Below, in pieces: positions 24,937 to 33,386 of a stretch of 41,584 nt of DNA; the stretch's first letter is position 1; every line of letters begins with the position of its first letter. The translations under genes were made by a program, and so were the position numbers. The notes beneath the pieces were generated by a model, which saw only the letters and a program-made list of their open reading frames with translations, had not been told where the DNA came from and searched no databases. The stretch is from Bacteroidetes bacterium UBA2364 (GTDB lineage: Bacteria > Bacteroidota > Rhodothermia > Rhodothermales > UBA2364), in assembly GCA_002344075.1 (NCBI GenBank), contig DDTM01000002.1:541-42124 (forward strand), written 5' to 3'.

Positions 24937-25560
24937 TTAGCGACCAAAACGATAACGCATCAAAACGCCAAAGGTGGTGAAGTTTCCGTTGCCTTCTGTA
25001 TTGTTATGAACAGCAATTTCTGGGATAAAGCGAAATCGGCCACGCCCCAATTCGCCACTCAGGAAAATACCCGTTCCCAAATTGGCATTTTCCAAATCTT
25101 CGGGTTTACCCGCAAAGAAGGAAAACCCACGTACACCTCCCCAAATCCGAGCAGTACCAACGGAAACATAAGGGATAAACGAACCCCAAACATATGTTTC
25201 CTGATCCGATTCACTGAAACTAAAGCCCCCACCTGCAAGCGCCACTGTTGCACCCACTGCTGCGCCCACCTTTCTGCCCGACCATACACGATACCGCGCA
25301 TCTCCTCCCAAAACCCCAATGCCAAGCCGTGCACCCAATTGCAAACGGTCGGAAACCCCATGCTGAATTTGGACTTCCGGCAGCCCAAAAGCGCCATCAT
25401 TTTCACCCGTAGTGTTCGAAACACCCAGTCCAGATGCACCGAAGCCTAAGGCCGTTTCCCCTTTTTCAAGTCCATATGGACCTTGAAAAGTGCTGAGAAA
25501 CATACAGCCCGAAAGCAAACTTCCTGTAAGGAAAACAGCAATTGCATTAAAATATTTCAT
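24937..25560 (-). CDS. Putative outer-membrane lipoprotein
   Basis: This 207-residue protein starts at ATG 25560 (MKYFNAIAVFLTGSLLSGCM), with lipobox LLSGC placing the lipidated cysteine at residue 19. The rest is glycine-rich beta structure: GETALGFGASGLGVS, IQHGVSDRLQLGARLGIGVLGG, VGAAVGATVALAGG, FRFIPEIAVHNN, TTFGVLMRYRFGR. It resembles small barrel-type lipoproteins of Bacteroidota without matching one I can name. The frame opens upstream at 25692, but that would bury the lipobox. Confidence 0.65.
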   Translation of the reverse strand: MKYFNAIAVFLTGSLLSGCMFLSTFQGPYGLEKGETALGFGASGLGVSNTTGENDGAFGLPEVQIQHGVSDRLQLGARLGIGVLGGDARYRVWSGRKVGAAVGATVALAGGGFSFSESDQETYVWGSFIPYVSVGTARIWGGVRGFSFFAGKPEDLENANLGTGIFLSGELGRGRFRFIPEIAVHNNTEGNGNFTTFGVLMRYRFGR

Positions 25561-25746
25561 AAGAAAATGATTTAGATAAGTTATTGAGATAAAAAGGTTT
25601 ATACCAAAACAAAGAGTTGTTTCTAAAAGACTTAACCATAGATGATCCAATAAGTATCTGACCGTAAAGCCAGACACGATTACATCAGTCATGAACCACC
25701 TAATACAGAAAGGAAATATCTATGACCCGATGTATATTTATAGGCG

Positions 25747-26433
25747 TTAGTTAGACTGGAATTTAAGATCACTTGTTCGGATACCATCCACTTCCATCAC
25801 AATACGTTTGACTGCCGGCGATTGACGGATTTGCTGGAGTGCCGACGTACGTCTGGCCGGGCCGCTTACATTCCGTTGGTTAGGCTTTACCCTGTTGTTT
25901 TTAGGTTCGCGGACTTGATACAAGGGCCTCGCAACCGTTGGTGGCGTAATCCGAGGAAGTGGGCGCTCCACTTGAAGGCGGTTCCACAATTCCTGATCGT
26001 TCCGCTCGACTTTATAACCCAAGTCTTTGAGAAAGTTTATCTTATGTGGATAGGCGACCAAGGCATATACGCGATAATTACTGCCCATCGTACAAGGCAG
26101 TGTCGCTTTAAGAATTTGCGTTTCATTAAGCGCAGTGGAGGTATATTGCTCCGACACCGATTTAAAGACGGCCCGCACTTCGTTACTTTTGGAGTCATCT
26201 GTAAAGACCTCCCGTTCTACCGCTTCCACCCAGAGGTTCACCGTTTGTGCAATCTCGGTACGGGCACGACCAACCGCACGGTCTTTTGCCCAGTGGGGAT
26301 CTTTGGATTCCCCCATACCCGGCTCTATCAGCCAGCCTTCCATTTTGGGTGGTGTCCGGAACCACTCTGGCTCTGTACAATCTTGGGCCAGTAACCCAAC
26401 TGGCAATAACAATAATAATAAATATTTATACAT
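25747..26433 (-). CDS. LPP20-like exported protein
   Basis: This 228-residue protein has a signal peptide (MYKYLLLLLLPVGLLAQ) and a central domain resembling the LPP20 family. PEWFRTPPKMEGWLIEPGMGES, DRAVGRARTEIAQTVNLWVEA, the TSTALNETQILKATLP strand and YRVYALVAYPHKIN all match the general order. The LPP20 family often carries a lipobox, but none is convincing here (C19 in LLAQDC). The C-terminal 70 residues are rich in Pro, Arg and Asn and look disordered. Function is unknown. Confidence 0.6.
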   Translation of the reverse strand: MYKYLLLLLLPVGLLAQDCTEPEWFRTPPKMEGWLIEPGMGESKDPHWAKDRAVGRARTEIAQTVNLWVEAVEREVFTDDSKSNEVRAVFKSVSEQYTSTALNETQILKATLPCTMGSNYRVYALVAYPHKINFLKDLGYKVERNDQELWNRLQVERPLPRITPPTVARPLYQVREPKNNRVKPNQRNVSGPARRTSALQQIRQSPAVKRIVMEVDGIRTSDLKFQSN

Positions 26434-26583
26434 GGCTGTTTTTACAAATCAACTATCATGCTTTTGTCTTTATAATACCCAATATACAAAAAAAAGTGCC
26501 CGCAGGATAACCAATAGGGGATGGTACAGTAGGTGAAACACAAAAACCTGCCTTCCATAGGAAAACAGGTTGTGTAATGTATT

Positions 26584-26966
26584 TGGTGGAGATGCCGGGA
26601 GTTGAACCCGGGTCCGAATGAGCCAACAATCCAAGCCTCTACATGTGTATCCGGCTTATTTGGGTCTCGCTTCCGGTCTTAGCCAGCCGACTAAGCCGGG
26701 CCGGAAGCCAGATCGGTTCATACGTGTGTCGCAGGTTCGATCTGCACCCTTGCACACGACTCATCAAAATATGATGCCGATTCGATTTACCGATGAGTAG
26801 GAAAACCGACCGACAGATGGAACTATGCTAACAACTAAGGTTAGGCAGCCATCGCGTAAGAATAATCGTTGGCGATTATTGTTTCCCAGCGTTTTTAACG
26901 TAGGCCACTGAGCAACTCGACACGCAGCCTGTTGTTTTTCTCACCCGTCGAAACCAAGTCATCCCC
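26584..26966 (-). ncRNA. ssrA: tmRNA
   Basis: This one-piece transfer-messenger RNA of 383 nt rescues stalled ribosomes with SmpB. The 5' end GGGGATG pairs with CATCTCC before ACCA at the 3' end. The T arm reads GGACCCGGGTTCAACTCCCG near the 3' end, and the 5' portion continues ACTTGGTTTCGACGGG, as in other bacterial tmRNAs. CCA is encoded. An AlbA_2-domain gene begins 209 bases beyond the 5' end on the other strand. Confidence 0.95.
26841..26873 (-). other. tmRNA tag reading frame (ANDYSYAMAA)
   Basis: The resume codon GCC follows TAATC, parallel to TAGTC before GCA in E. coli. Ten codons follow (A N D Y S Y A M A A), ending TAA. The tag ends in two alanines, as needed for ClpXP-type degradation, and is close in form to tags of Chlorobi/Bacteroidota relatives. 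Confidence 0.9.
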
Positions 26967-26971
26967 ATACA

Positions 26972-27002
26972 TACAAAGAACATTGGATCCGGATAACGTC
27001 AA
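26972..27002 (-). promoter_or_regulatory. Possible tmRNA promoter
   Basis: On the minus strand TTGACG is followed about 20 bases later by CTTTGTAT, ending just before the mature GGGGATG end. Spacing suits the Bacteroidota TTG / TAnnTTTG promoter type, but the -7 element is imperfect. Confidence 0.35.
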
Positions 27003-27175
27003 TACGTGGGTTTTTGTTTCAGAAAAATCGTGGAAGGCTTCAAACTTCTATTTCTTCAAACAACCTCCATATGTTTCCTCTTTACCGAGCATGTGGGTTA
27101 TGTTTTTATAACCGTCGGTTTTTACTATTCCCCAAAGACGGAAAGTTGTATCTTCACCAAAAAACCAAAGACCAT

Positions 27176-28369
27176 ATGGCGCTCGTTGGAAAATCGGTTG
27201 AGGCTCTTACCGAAACAGATCTTTTAGACCTTATACGGGACGGGGTTAGAGAAAGCCGCGAATTGGATTTTAAGCAAGACTTGCGCCTGGTGACAGATAG
27301 CGAGAAAAAAGAATTTTTGGCGGATGTGGTCTCTTTTGCCAATGCTTCGGGCGGATTTCTGGTGTTTGGGATGTCGGAAGAAGGAGGAATTGCCAAAGAC
27401 TTGATGGGGATGGACATTCCAGACGTAGAGGTATGGGTAAATGGCCTTGAAAGCATGATTCGGGATGCCATTCAGCCACGTATCACCGGCATCCGGTGCC
27501 ATCCAATTCCGCTCTCAAATGGCCGGGTGGCAGCCGTGATACAAATCCCACGCAGTTGGGCACTTCCTCATGCCGTGACCCATACGGGCGCATTTCGATT
27601 TTATGCCCGCAATGCTTCGGGGAAATATCCGCTGGATGTTACAGACCTCCGTGCCCTTTTTGCCCTTTCGGAGGGTATCACCCATCAGTTACGGCAATTT
27701 CGGATGGAGCGCATTAGCCGGATTATGGCCAATGAAACCCCCGTTCGGCTCTTCGACGAACCCAAAATAGTGTTTCATTTATTGCCTCTAAATGCCTTTG
27801 ATCCTTCGGCACAAGTAGATTTAGGCCAACATTCCGGATTGGTCCGAGACAAACTCAGCCTGTTATTAGGAGGAAGCCCCAAATATAGGTATAATTTTGA
27901 TGGTTTTTTGGTTTATGCCCCCCGAAATGCCGAGCAAGAAACTGGGGCTTACACACAATTTTTCCGAAATGGGGCCATCGAATACACCGATGCCGTATTA
28001 TTGACACAAGCATTAAATGAAAAACCCTTCTTAGACACCCAAATTTTTGAAGAAGCCATTCTTCGGGCGGTAACCGATAGTCGAACCCTTTACGAAGGCT
28101 TAAATGCAGCCCCTCCTTTTGTTGTGATGTTGTCTTTGATGGGCGTCCGTGGGCACTACATTGCCCTCAACAGCCGTAAAATACTGCCCGGCCACACCAT
28201 AGACCGTGATGTATTGATGGTTCAAGAAGTGTTATTGGAAAGTTTTGAAGGCGAGGTGGATCGTGTCCTTAAGCCTTGTTTTGATGCCATTTGGCAGGCT
28301 GGCGGTTATCCGTATTCGATGCACTACATGATGGAAGGCAAACGGCGTGGAAGCAATTCAGGGGCATAA
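27176..28369 (+). CDS. AlbA_2 (Schlafen-like) domain protein
   Basis: This protein of 397 residues has an N-terminal AlbA_2 domain (about 10-150): ESRELDFKQDLRL, KKEFLADVVSFANASGGFLVFGMSE and VAAVIQIPRSWALPHAV are its usual landmarks. Bacterial AlbA_2 proteins are nucleic-acid-associated or regulatory, and some act in phage defence; none of these roles is shown here. The C-terminal half (about 190-397) is not recognised. ATG 27176 (MALVGKSVEAL) fits the domain start. The frame is open back to 27014, but the upstream residues do not look like protein. Confidence 0.78.
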   Translation: MALVGKSVEALTETDLLDLIRDGVRESRELDFKQDLRLVTDSEKKEFLADVVSFANASGGFLVFGMSEEGGIAKDLMGMDIPDVEVWVNGLESMIRDAIQPRITGIRCHPIPLSNGRVAAVIQIPRSWALPHAVTHTGAFRFYARNASGKYPLDVTDLRALFALSEGITHQLRQFRMERISRIMANETPVRLFDEPKIVFHLLPLNAFDPSAQVDLGQHSGLVRDKLSLLLGGSPKYRYNFDGFLVYAPRNAEQETGAYTQFFRNGAIEYTDAVLLTQALNEKPFLDTQIFEEAILRAVTDSRTLYEGLNAAPPFVVMLSLMGVRGHYIALNSRKILPGHTIDRDVLMVQEVLLESFEGEVDRVLKPCFDAIWQAGGYPYSMHYMMEGKRRGSNSGA

Positions 28370-28450
28370 CCTCCCATGAGCCATATGGCTTCTTTTTTGC
28401 GTTTAATCTACATGGTCTTTCCACTACAACTTTAAAAAGATCCCACCCAC

Positions 28451-29014
28451 ATGGCTTCCTCTCCCTTTTATATTTCCACATGCTTTACGCTGATGATGGC
28501 CTTGGCGATTCCTGCCTGCGACAGTGTAGAAGAAACCCTTTACTTCTTGGTTTTGCCAGGAAACACCTGGACCTACGACCGAACGAGCCGCTTTCCGAGT
28601 AATGGACAAGAGGTGCAATACAAGGGTGTTTCGGTATTTACGGTGGAGACATGTACGAATCAGGAAGGAGGCCGCACCTGCCAAATAACAGAGTCCTTTG
28701 AAGGAAAGCGCTTGGCCCGACCGATCGGCTCCACCTTGCCCGCTACCGAAAGTCCTACGACATTTACCAAAGAATGGTTTTTTACCACCACAAATGGCCA
28801 ACTGACCATCTCGAATCAAGACCAATTAAGTTACGGTCCTTATGATATTCGGCTAAAAACCTATATTCCGAACGAGATCACTTTTGGGAATATCCATGAT
28901 ACCACTGGTCGGATTACCTTTCGTAAGAATACGGGCATCGTTCGCTGGGAAATTGACCTTGCCGCCTCTTCTACGGTATTCTATGGCTTTTCGATTGCGT
29001 TAAAAGAATCTTAG
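28451..29014 (+). CDS. Putative lipoprotein
   Basis: This 187-residue protein has an N-terminal hydrophobic stretch and lipobox AIPAC, with the lipidated cysteine at residue 23. The mature part is beta-rich: LYFLVLPGNTWTYDRTS, YKGVSVFTVETC, CQITESFEGKRL, KEWFFTTTNGQLTISN, GRITFRKNTGIVRWEIDL. This suggests one small sandwich domain with a pair of cysteines (TCTNQEGGRTC). No family is recognised. It follows the AlbA_2 gene by 81 bases, with a weak AGCCATATGGCT palindrome and T run between. Confidence 0.65.
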   Translation: MASSPFYISTCFTLMMALAIPACDSVEETLYFLVLPGNTWTYDRTSRFPSNGQEVQYKGVSVFTVETCTNQEGGRTCQITESFEGKRLARPIGSTLPATESPTTFTKEWFFTTTNGQLTISNQDQLSYGPYDIRLKTYIPNEITFGNIHDTTGRITFRKNTGIVRWEIDLAASSTVFYGFSIALKES

Positions 29015-29146
29015 CCTCCGAACCACCCTGACAGCCCTTATAAACCCGTGATACACTTTTAAAAAGACCTCCGTCACCCTTATCTTACCACTTATTCGTT
29101 ATTGGTTTATCCAAATCACCTCCTAACCTCAAACCACAGATTCATC

Positions 29147-29518
29147 ATGCGTTTAGGTGCTTTCTCTATTAGTCTGAGTGTAAAAGATTTATCGGTTTCC
29201 AAGGCCTTTTACGAGCACTTGGGCTTCTCTGTTTTGGGCGGAAGTTTAGACCATAAATACTTGGTCATGAAGAACGGAAATGCCTTAATTGGCCTCTTTG
29301 AAGGCATGTTTGAAGGTAATCTCCTTACCTTTACCCCTGGATGGGACGAAGCAGCACAGCCGATGCCATCGTTTGACGATGTGCGTGACATCCAAAAACA
29401 CCTCAAAGCAAATGGTATTTCTTTAGATACCGAGACCGATGAATCGGGAAATGGTCCGGCACATTTTGTATTGAAAGACCCCGATGGAAATACAATCCTG
29501 ATAGATCAGCATGTTTGA
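29147..29518 (+). CDS. VOC-family (glyoxalase/bleomycin-resistance fold) protein
   Basis: This 123-residue single VOC unit reads FSISLSVKDLSVSKAFYEHLGFSVLG, YLVMKNGNALIGLFEG, and the closing PAHFVLKDPDGNTILIDQH. In VOC enzymes, histidines and glutamates in these strands bind a metal. Here the first strand has S rather than H and the last strand has D/Q, so catalysis is uncertain. ATG 29147 begins the domain; the frame from 29102 adds 15 unrelated residues. It ends before a strong terminator. Confidence 0.82.
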   Translation: MRLGAFSISLSVKDLSVSKAFYEHLGFSVLGGSLDHKYLVMKNGNALIGLFEGMFEGNLLTFTPGWDEAAQPMPSFDDVRDIQKHLKANGISLDTETDESGNGPAHFVLKDPDGNTILIDQHV

Positions 29519-29554
29519 TCAGTGTAGATACAAGACTAAGGGATGATAAATGAA

Positions 29555-29583
29555 CATCCCGCTACTTTTTGGGAAGCGGGATG
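29555..29583 (+). terminator. Intrinsic terminator after the VOC gene
   Basis: The stem CATCCCGCT / AGCGGGATG, 9 bp with an 11-base loop, is followed by CTTTTTA. It lies 36 bases after the VOC stop. Confidence 0.88.
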
Positions 29584-29682
29584 CTTTTTAGATATACAGG
29601 ACGATGCCCTAAAACAAAGTAGAGAGACGGTTTTTCCATTTACGCCCCCGTAGGACGTTACAACAGACGCCTCGCATGTGCC

Positions 29683-30360
29683 TCATGTTGACTTTAGGTA
29701 TTTATAGACCATACCAGCCAATGCCGCGCCAACGACGGGAATCACAATGAACAGCCATAGTTGTGAAAGTGCCCAATCGCCCACAAAAATGGCTTGGCTA
29801 ATGCTTCTCGCCGGATTAACGGACGTATTGGTTACGGGAATGCTGACCAAGTGAATCAGGGTTAGGGCAAGACCAATAGCCAGACCTGCAAAGCCACTGG
29901 GTGCTTGCTCATCTGTTGCTCCCAAGATGATGAACAAGAACATAAAAGTCATCACCAATTCGGTAACAAGAGCGGCCACCAAGCTGTATCCGCCAGGCGA
30001 GTGTTCTCCATAGCCATTGGCTGCAAATGAACCGATCTCGCTCCCATTCCCTGTAACAATCACAAAAAGGAGTCCTGCTGCGGCTATTCCGCCCAGTATC
30101 TGAGAAACCACGTAGGGCAAAATATCCTTCGCGGCTATTCTTCCACCCATCCATAACCCGATCGTGACAGCAGGATTCAGGTGTGCGCCGGAGATATGTC
30201 CAATAGAATAAGCCATGGTAACTACGGTCAAGCCAAATGCAAAGGATACGCCCACCAATCCGATGCCCACATCGGGGAAGCCAGCAGCCAATAATGCACT
30301 CCCACAACCGCCAAATACCAGCCAAAAGGTGCCGACAAATTCTGCTACATTTTTTTTCAT
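29683..30360 (-). CDS. aqpZ: Aquaporin Z
   Basis: This 225-residue six-helix water channel of the inner membrane has two NPA half-helices, in GAHLNPAVTIGLW and NTSVNPARSISQAIF. The selectivity-filter positions look water-specific: a His in LIHLVSIPVTNTS, a Thr before the second NPA and the Arg after it. The start at 30360 has GGAGAAGG upstream. It stands alone, convergent with the VOC gene. It is usually linked to osmotic adaptation. Confidence 0.95.
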   Translation of the reverse strand: MKKNVAEFVGTFWLVFGGCGSALLAAGFPDVGIGLVGVSFAFGLTVVTMAYSIGHISGAHLNPAVTIGLWMGGRIAAKDILPYVVSQILGGIAAAGLLFVIVTGNGSEIGSFAANGYGEHSPGGYSLVAALVTELVMTFMFLFIILGATDEQAPSGFAGLAIGLALTLIHLVSIPVTNTSVNPARSISQAIFVGDWALSQLWLFIVIPVVGAALAGMVYKYLKST

Positions 30361-30660
30361 TTTCCTTCTCCTTTATTATTGATATGTTCCTACTCGTAAG
30401 GCTTTTCGGAATACGCCCCGTTTTTTAGCGTGGGTTCTGGACGCCACGTACTTAACACTTTATGTGTGGTTGATGTACTTTTCTGCTCATGGGCTTGGGT
30501 CTCATCTGAATGATTTTAAACGGCATCAATAAAAAAATGCCTTATAGTCCTTTCTCATGGACAGCCAAGACAAACTCAATGGCCTTGCTGATTACATACT
30601 TTGAGAGATGATAATCTAAGATTTTATGAAGACTAAAGCAAGGCTAAAAGATACCTTACG
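30361..30660. other. Intergenic region without a recognised gene
   Basis: This stretch lies between aqpZ and the small membrane ORF. I see the aqpZ upstream region, with its ribosome-binding site next to the start, and AT-rich tracts including a short GGCAT/ATGCC pair near 30521-30541. There is no convincing reading frame or RNA gene. Confidence 0.5.
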
Positions 30661-30831
30661 CTACACAGAGAAGGAGGATTGCTTTGTTTGGCGGGATAGG
30701 ACACTTTGAATCGCATGGAAGACCATGTTAGGCCATAGGATCAACACTATGGTATATAAAAAGCCGCCCAACGCCGTCGTAAATACGGCACCGAGCGGCT
30801 CTGTTTCACCAAACAGTTTCCTTCGAGGCAT
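30661..30831 (-). CDS. Small putative membrane protein, coupled to upstream gene
   Basis: A 56-codon frame (MPRRKLFGETEPLGAVF at its start) has one hydrophobic helix of about 22 residues (LGAVFTTALGGFLYTIVLIL) and a polar, positively charged tail. Its ATG shares one base with the TGA stop of the exported protein gene (TGATG), which suggests translational coupling. The longer frame that opens at 30966 runs out of phase through the neighbouring gene and is not used. Small size makes this uncertain, and no family is recognised. Confidence 0.4.
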   Translation of the reverse strand: MPRRKLFGETEPLGAVFTTALGGFLYTIVLILWPNMVFHAIQSVLSRQTKQSSFSV

Positions 30832-31280
30832 CAGAAGCCAAGCCCTACATGTACCCCTGCCATAAGGTGGTTTTCGTGCCCAATCATGTAACCAACTGTG
30901 GGACTTACATGAATGGGGCCAACCGGAATGTGATAGTGTACGTTTAATCCCGCGCCCAACTCCCATTCGTCGTGATGTTTCAGGTACATTGGATCCGCGC
31001 CAACGTGTAATTTTGGCGTCAGTTTATAGACCAAAGGCACTGATATCCCTTTTTGATCGTGGTCGGTCATGCCAACAAACCCAAGACCTACCCCAAATTT
31101 ATCCCCCGTTCCCCGAAGGAAGCGTAAATAATGCACATGATACATCCAGCCCTCGCCCCCAATGGTTTTCATGATGCCCCCACCAATATGATTGGGATGC
31201 GCCATGTCGTGCTTATTGTGCTGGGCAAATGCGGCTGTACCAGAAAGCAAGCATACCGCAATGAATAGTATTTTTTTCAT
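30831..31280 (-). CDS. Exported His/Met-rich N-terminus protein, beta-barrel-like
   Basis: This 149-residue protein has a signal peptide (MKKILFIAVCLLSGTAAFAQ). The mature N-terminus is rich in His and Met (H21, H24, M26, H28, H31), then strands such as VGLGFVGMTDHD, VPLVYKLTPKLHVGAD and HYHIPVGPIHVSPTVGYMIG. The last strand, GVHVGLGF, suits an outer-membrane barrel end. The His/Met cluster and the neighbouring MbnP/MauG pair suggest metal, possibly copper, handling; this is inference. A second ATG two codons upstream (31286) is possible. Confidence 0.65.
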   Translation of the reverse strand: MKKILFIAVCLLSGTAAFAQHNKHDMAHPNHIGGGIMKTIGGEGWMYHVHYLRFLRGTGDKFGVGLGFVGMTDHDQKGISVPLVYKLTPKLHVGADPMYLKHHDEWELGAGLNVHYHIPVGPIHVSPTVGYMIGHENHLMAGVHVGLGF

Positions 31281-31301
31281 AAACATCTATTTTATTTTAG
31301 A

Positions 31302-32327
31302 TTAAGGATGAGAAAAACGTTTATCCGAAAGGAACGTATCGTCTTTCAGGGTTTTCATAAAGGCAATCAAAGCACGCTTTTCGGCATCCGAAAGGACAAT
31401 CCCCCGACGCCCATTCTGACTGAGCAACGGATCTAAATTTTCGGTTGCCTGCACACCACTGTTATAATGTTCCAACACGCGCTCCAACGAAGAAAACCGC
31501 CCGTCGTGCATATAAGGGGGGGATTCGGTGATGTTCCGAAGTGAAGGGACCTTAAACCGCAACCGATCTTCGTCGCGCAGGGTAATAAGCGCCCTCCCTA
31601 AATCGGGGTTTGGGGTGGGTTTTAGGCCATTGTTCCGGAAGCTCAGGTCTGTAAACAGCGGTGCTGGATGGCATGTGGCACATTTTAGGTTAAAGACCCG
31701 CAAACCTTCCTGTTCGTCGGCGGTAAAGGTTACACCAGCTTCTTTACGAATATAACGGTCATATTTGCTATTGGAGGATATCATCAACAGCATAAACTGT
31801 GAGAGTGATTTCAGGAAACGGGCTGTTGTTACCTCTTCGGTTCCATAAGCCGCCCGGAACATGGCAGGGTATTTACTGTCCTTGCGTAGTTTTTCCAGAA
31901 TCCGATCTAAGGATTCGTCCATTTCGTTTGCATTCATGATGGCACTCGGCGGCTGCAAGTCCAAGTCATGTACCCCACCATCCCAGAAGAAATCGGAGTG
32001 CCAGGCCAAATTGAACAAAGCCGGTGCATTGCGCGTCCCCAAGCGGTCGTCTATTCCATGACTTACATCGTGGTCAAAATGCGAAAAGGCGGCCTCCTGT
32101 TGGTGACAATCGGCACAACTAATGGAGCCATCACGCGAGAGTTTACCATCATAGAAAAGGGATCGGCCCAATTCAAATCCGGCTTGGGTGATCGGGGTAT
32201 TCTCGAAACGGTAGGCCGTAGCCGGAAAACCTTCAGGAGCCTTAAAGGTGTATTCTGTTGGTGTTTCCGGCTTCGGGTCCACAGTCGAGCAACCCGCGAT
32301 CAGGAAGAGCATCCAGACGCGTTTCAT
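31302..32327 (-). CDS. Di-heme cytochrome c peroxidase/MauG-like lipoprotein (MbnH-like)
   Basis: This 341-residue periplasmic di-heme protein is anchored by lipobox LIAGC (C13). Two heme-binding motifs are visible, CADCH (71-75) and CATCH (216-220), with the distal segment YMHDGRFSSLERVLEHYNSG typical of the CCP/MauG superfamily. MauG-type members oxidise protein residues, and the MbnH subgroup oxidises a tryptophan of MbnP. The adjacent gene is MbnP-like, which favours an MbnH-type role over simple peroxide removal. It begins 11 bases after that gene. Confidence 0.88.
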   Translation of the reverse strand: MKRVWMLFLIAGCSTVDPKPETPTEYTFKAPEGFPATAYRFENTPITQAGFELGRSLFYDGKLSRDGSISCADCHQQEAAFSHFDHDVSHGIDDRLGTRNAPALFNLAWHSDFFWDGGVHDLDLQPPSAIMNANEMDESLDRILEKLRKDSKYPAMFRAAYGTEEVTTARFLKSLSQFMLLMISSNSKYDRYIRKEAGVTFTADEQEGLRVFNLKCATCHPAPLFTDLSFRNNGLKPTPNPDLGRALITLRDEDRLRFKVPSLRNITESPPYMHDGRFSSLERVLEHYNSGVQATENLDPLLSQNGRRGIVLSDAEKRALIAFMKTLKDDTFLSDKRFSHP

Positions 32328-32338
32328 GTGATTACAAG

Positions 32339-33163
32339 TTAGGGTACGTTGTTTTTCATGCTTACAAGCGCATATGCTTGGATATAATTTGCAGAGACAT
32401 TCGCGCCTAATGGATTCACCATGATGACCGGATTTTCGGCCAGTTTCATGGTGTACTGTCCGGTAAATACCTTCAAGACATCCATTTTTACCTCAACCTG
32501 AGGTGTTTTATTTTTGCGCACCTTCAGCATATCGGTTCCAAAGGTCAGGGTACTGTTTTTCAGGTTGTTGATGGTTTTTACCGGTGGGGTTCCAAAGCCG
32601 CCGCCATATTGACCAATGTGGTAGCGGTAGTTGGTGGTTCCATCTGCGGCAGGCTTGGCCTGTGGGGAAGCGCCTTCCATTTTGAAAAAGATGTATCCGG
32701 AGTTCCAAGACCAATACATGCCTTTTGCTTTTCCGGCAATGTCGAGGTTTCCAGTCCGCTTGGAGACATCCATCGTATTACGCAAGCTGTCCACGCCAAT
32801 CATGTATGTAAGGGATTTGTAATTGCCCGCCGGAACGTCGGTTAAGGTGAGGGTGAGGCTCGTCGGATCGGACTCGTCTAACAAGAAATAAGAAGATTCT
32901 TGTGGATATACCACCACTTTGCCTTCTTCGGTGGTAAGTTTGATGTTGCTTATGAAATACTTCAAGGTGGTCACGTTAAAGGTTTCACCTGCGGCATTCA
33001 CATAGCTTCCGCTGTTTAGGGTAAGGTCTTTGTCTCCTACAACATTGTCGAAGACAACTTTCAGGGTTCCCTTGTCATCCACGTTAAAGCCATCACTTTC
33101 AAAAAGGTCGCAACCGGAGCCGGCGAATAAAAAGCAGGCAAACAATAAATACTGGAGTTTCAT
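32339..33163 (-). CDS. MbnP-family lipoprotein
   Basis: This protein of 274 residues has lipobox GSGC (C18). Its domain matches MbnP: GTLKVVFDNVVGDKDLTLN, TFNVTTLKYFISNIKL, YFLLDESDPTSLTLTLTDVPAGNYKSLTYMIGVDS and GMYWSWNSGYIFFKMEG. In studied MbnP proteins a tryptophan is oxidised to kynurenine by MbnH and the protein binds copper. W151 and W153 in the YWSWNSGY segment are the natural candidates here. ATG 33163 is chosen because it begins the signal peptide. It lies 11 bases from the MauG-like gene. Confidence 0.85.
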   Translation of the reverse strand: MKLQYLLFACFLFAGSGCDLFESDGFNVDDKGTLKVVFDNVVGDKDLTLNSGSYVNAAGETFNVTTLKYFISNIKLTTEEGKVVVYPQESSYFLLDESDPTSLTLTLTDVPAGNYKSLTYMIGVDSLRNTMDVSKRTGNLDIAGKAKGMYWSWNSGYIFFKMEGASPQAKPAADGTTNYRYHIGQYGGGFGTPPVKTINNLKNSTLTFGTDMLKVRKNKTPQVEVKMDVLKVFTGQYTMKLAENPVIMVNPLGANVSANYIQAYALVSMKNNVP

Positions 33164-33295
33164 AGTTAAATCTTTTTGGATAATTAATTGGATAATTGAA
33201 TGATATTTCTGAAACAATAAAAACCCATATGGATGTTTAAAAAACACCATCATAAATACCTTAATTCATGCACAATCAGCAGCACGGCGTTGGAA

Positions 33296-33367
33296 TTATC
33301 CCATAAGCGATAAAACATACGTCCATGCCTCAAACTCGGCATTGGTCAGGTTATTGGGTTGATTCAA
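33296..33367 (-). pseudogene. Short protein-like remnant or leader frame
   Basis: After an in-frame TAG, 23 codons read LNQPNNLTNAEFEAWTYVLS and then LMG before TAA. The second half looks like a genuine amphipathic helix, but there is no ATG or GTG; only TTG at 33367 could start it. It may be a degraded gene end, a leader peptide or chance. Confidence 0.25.
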
Positions 33368-33386
33368 CGAATGGGCCTAAATAGGC

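Noticed and set aside
25560..25692. Longer start for the lipoprotein at 25692
   Set aside because: It would place 44 residues before a good signal peptide and lipobox.
28376..28400. Terminator after the AlbA_2 gene (AGCCATATGGCT followed by T run)
   Set aside because: The palindrome leaves at most a short 4-bp stem with an ATAT loop; it is too weak to list as a terminator.
30831..30966. Upstream extension of the small membrane protein frame to 30966
   Set aside because: That part is out of phase within the exported His/Met-rich protein gene and has no protein-like character.
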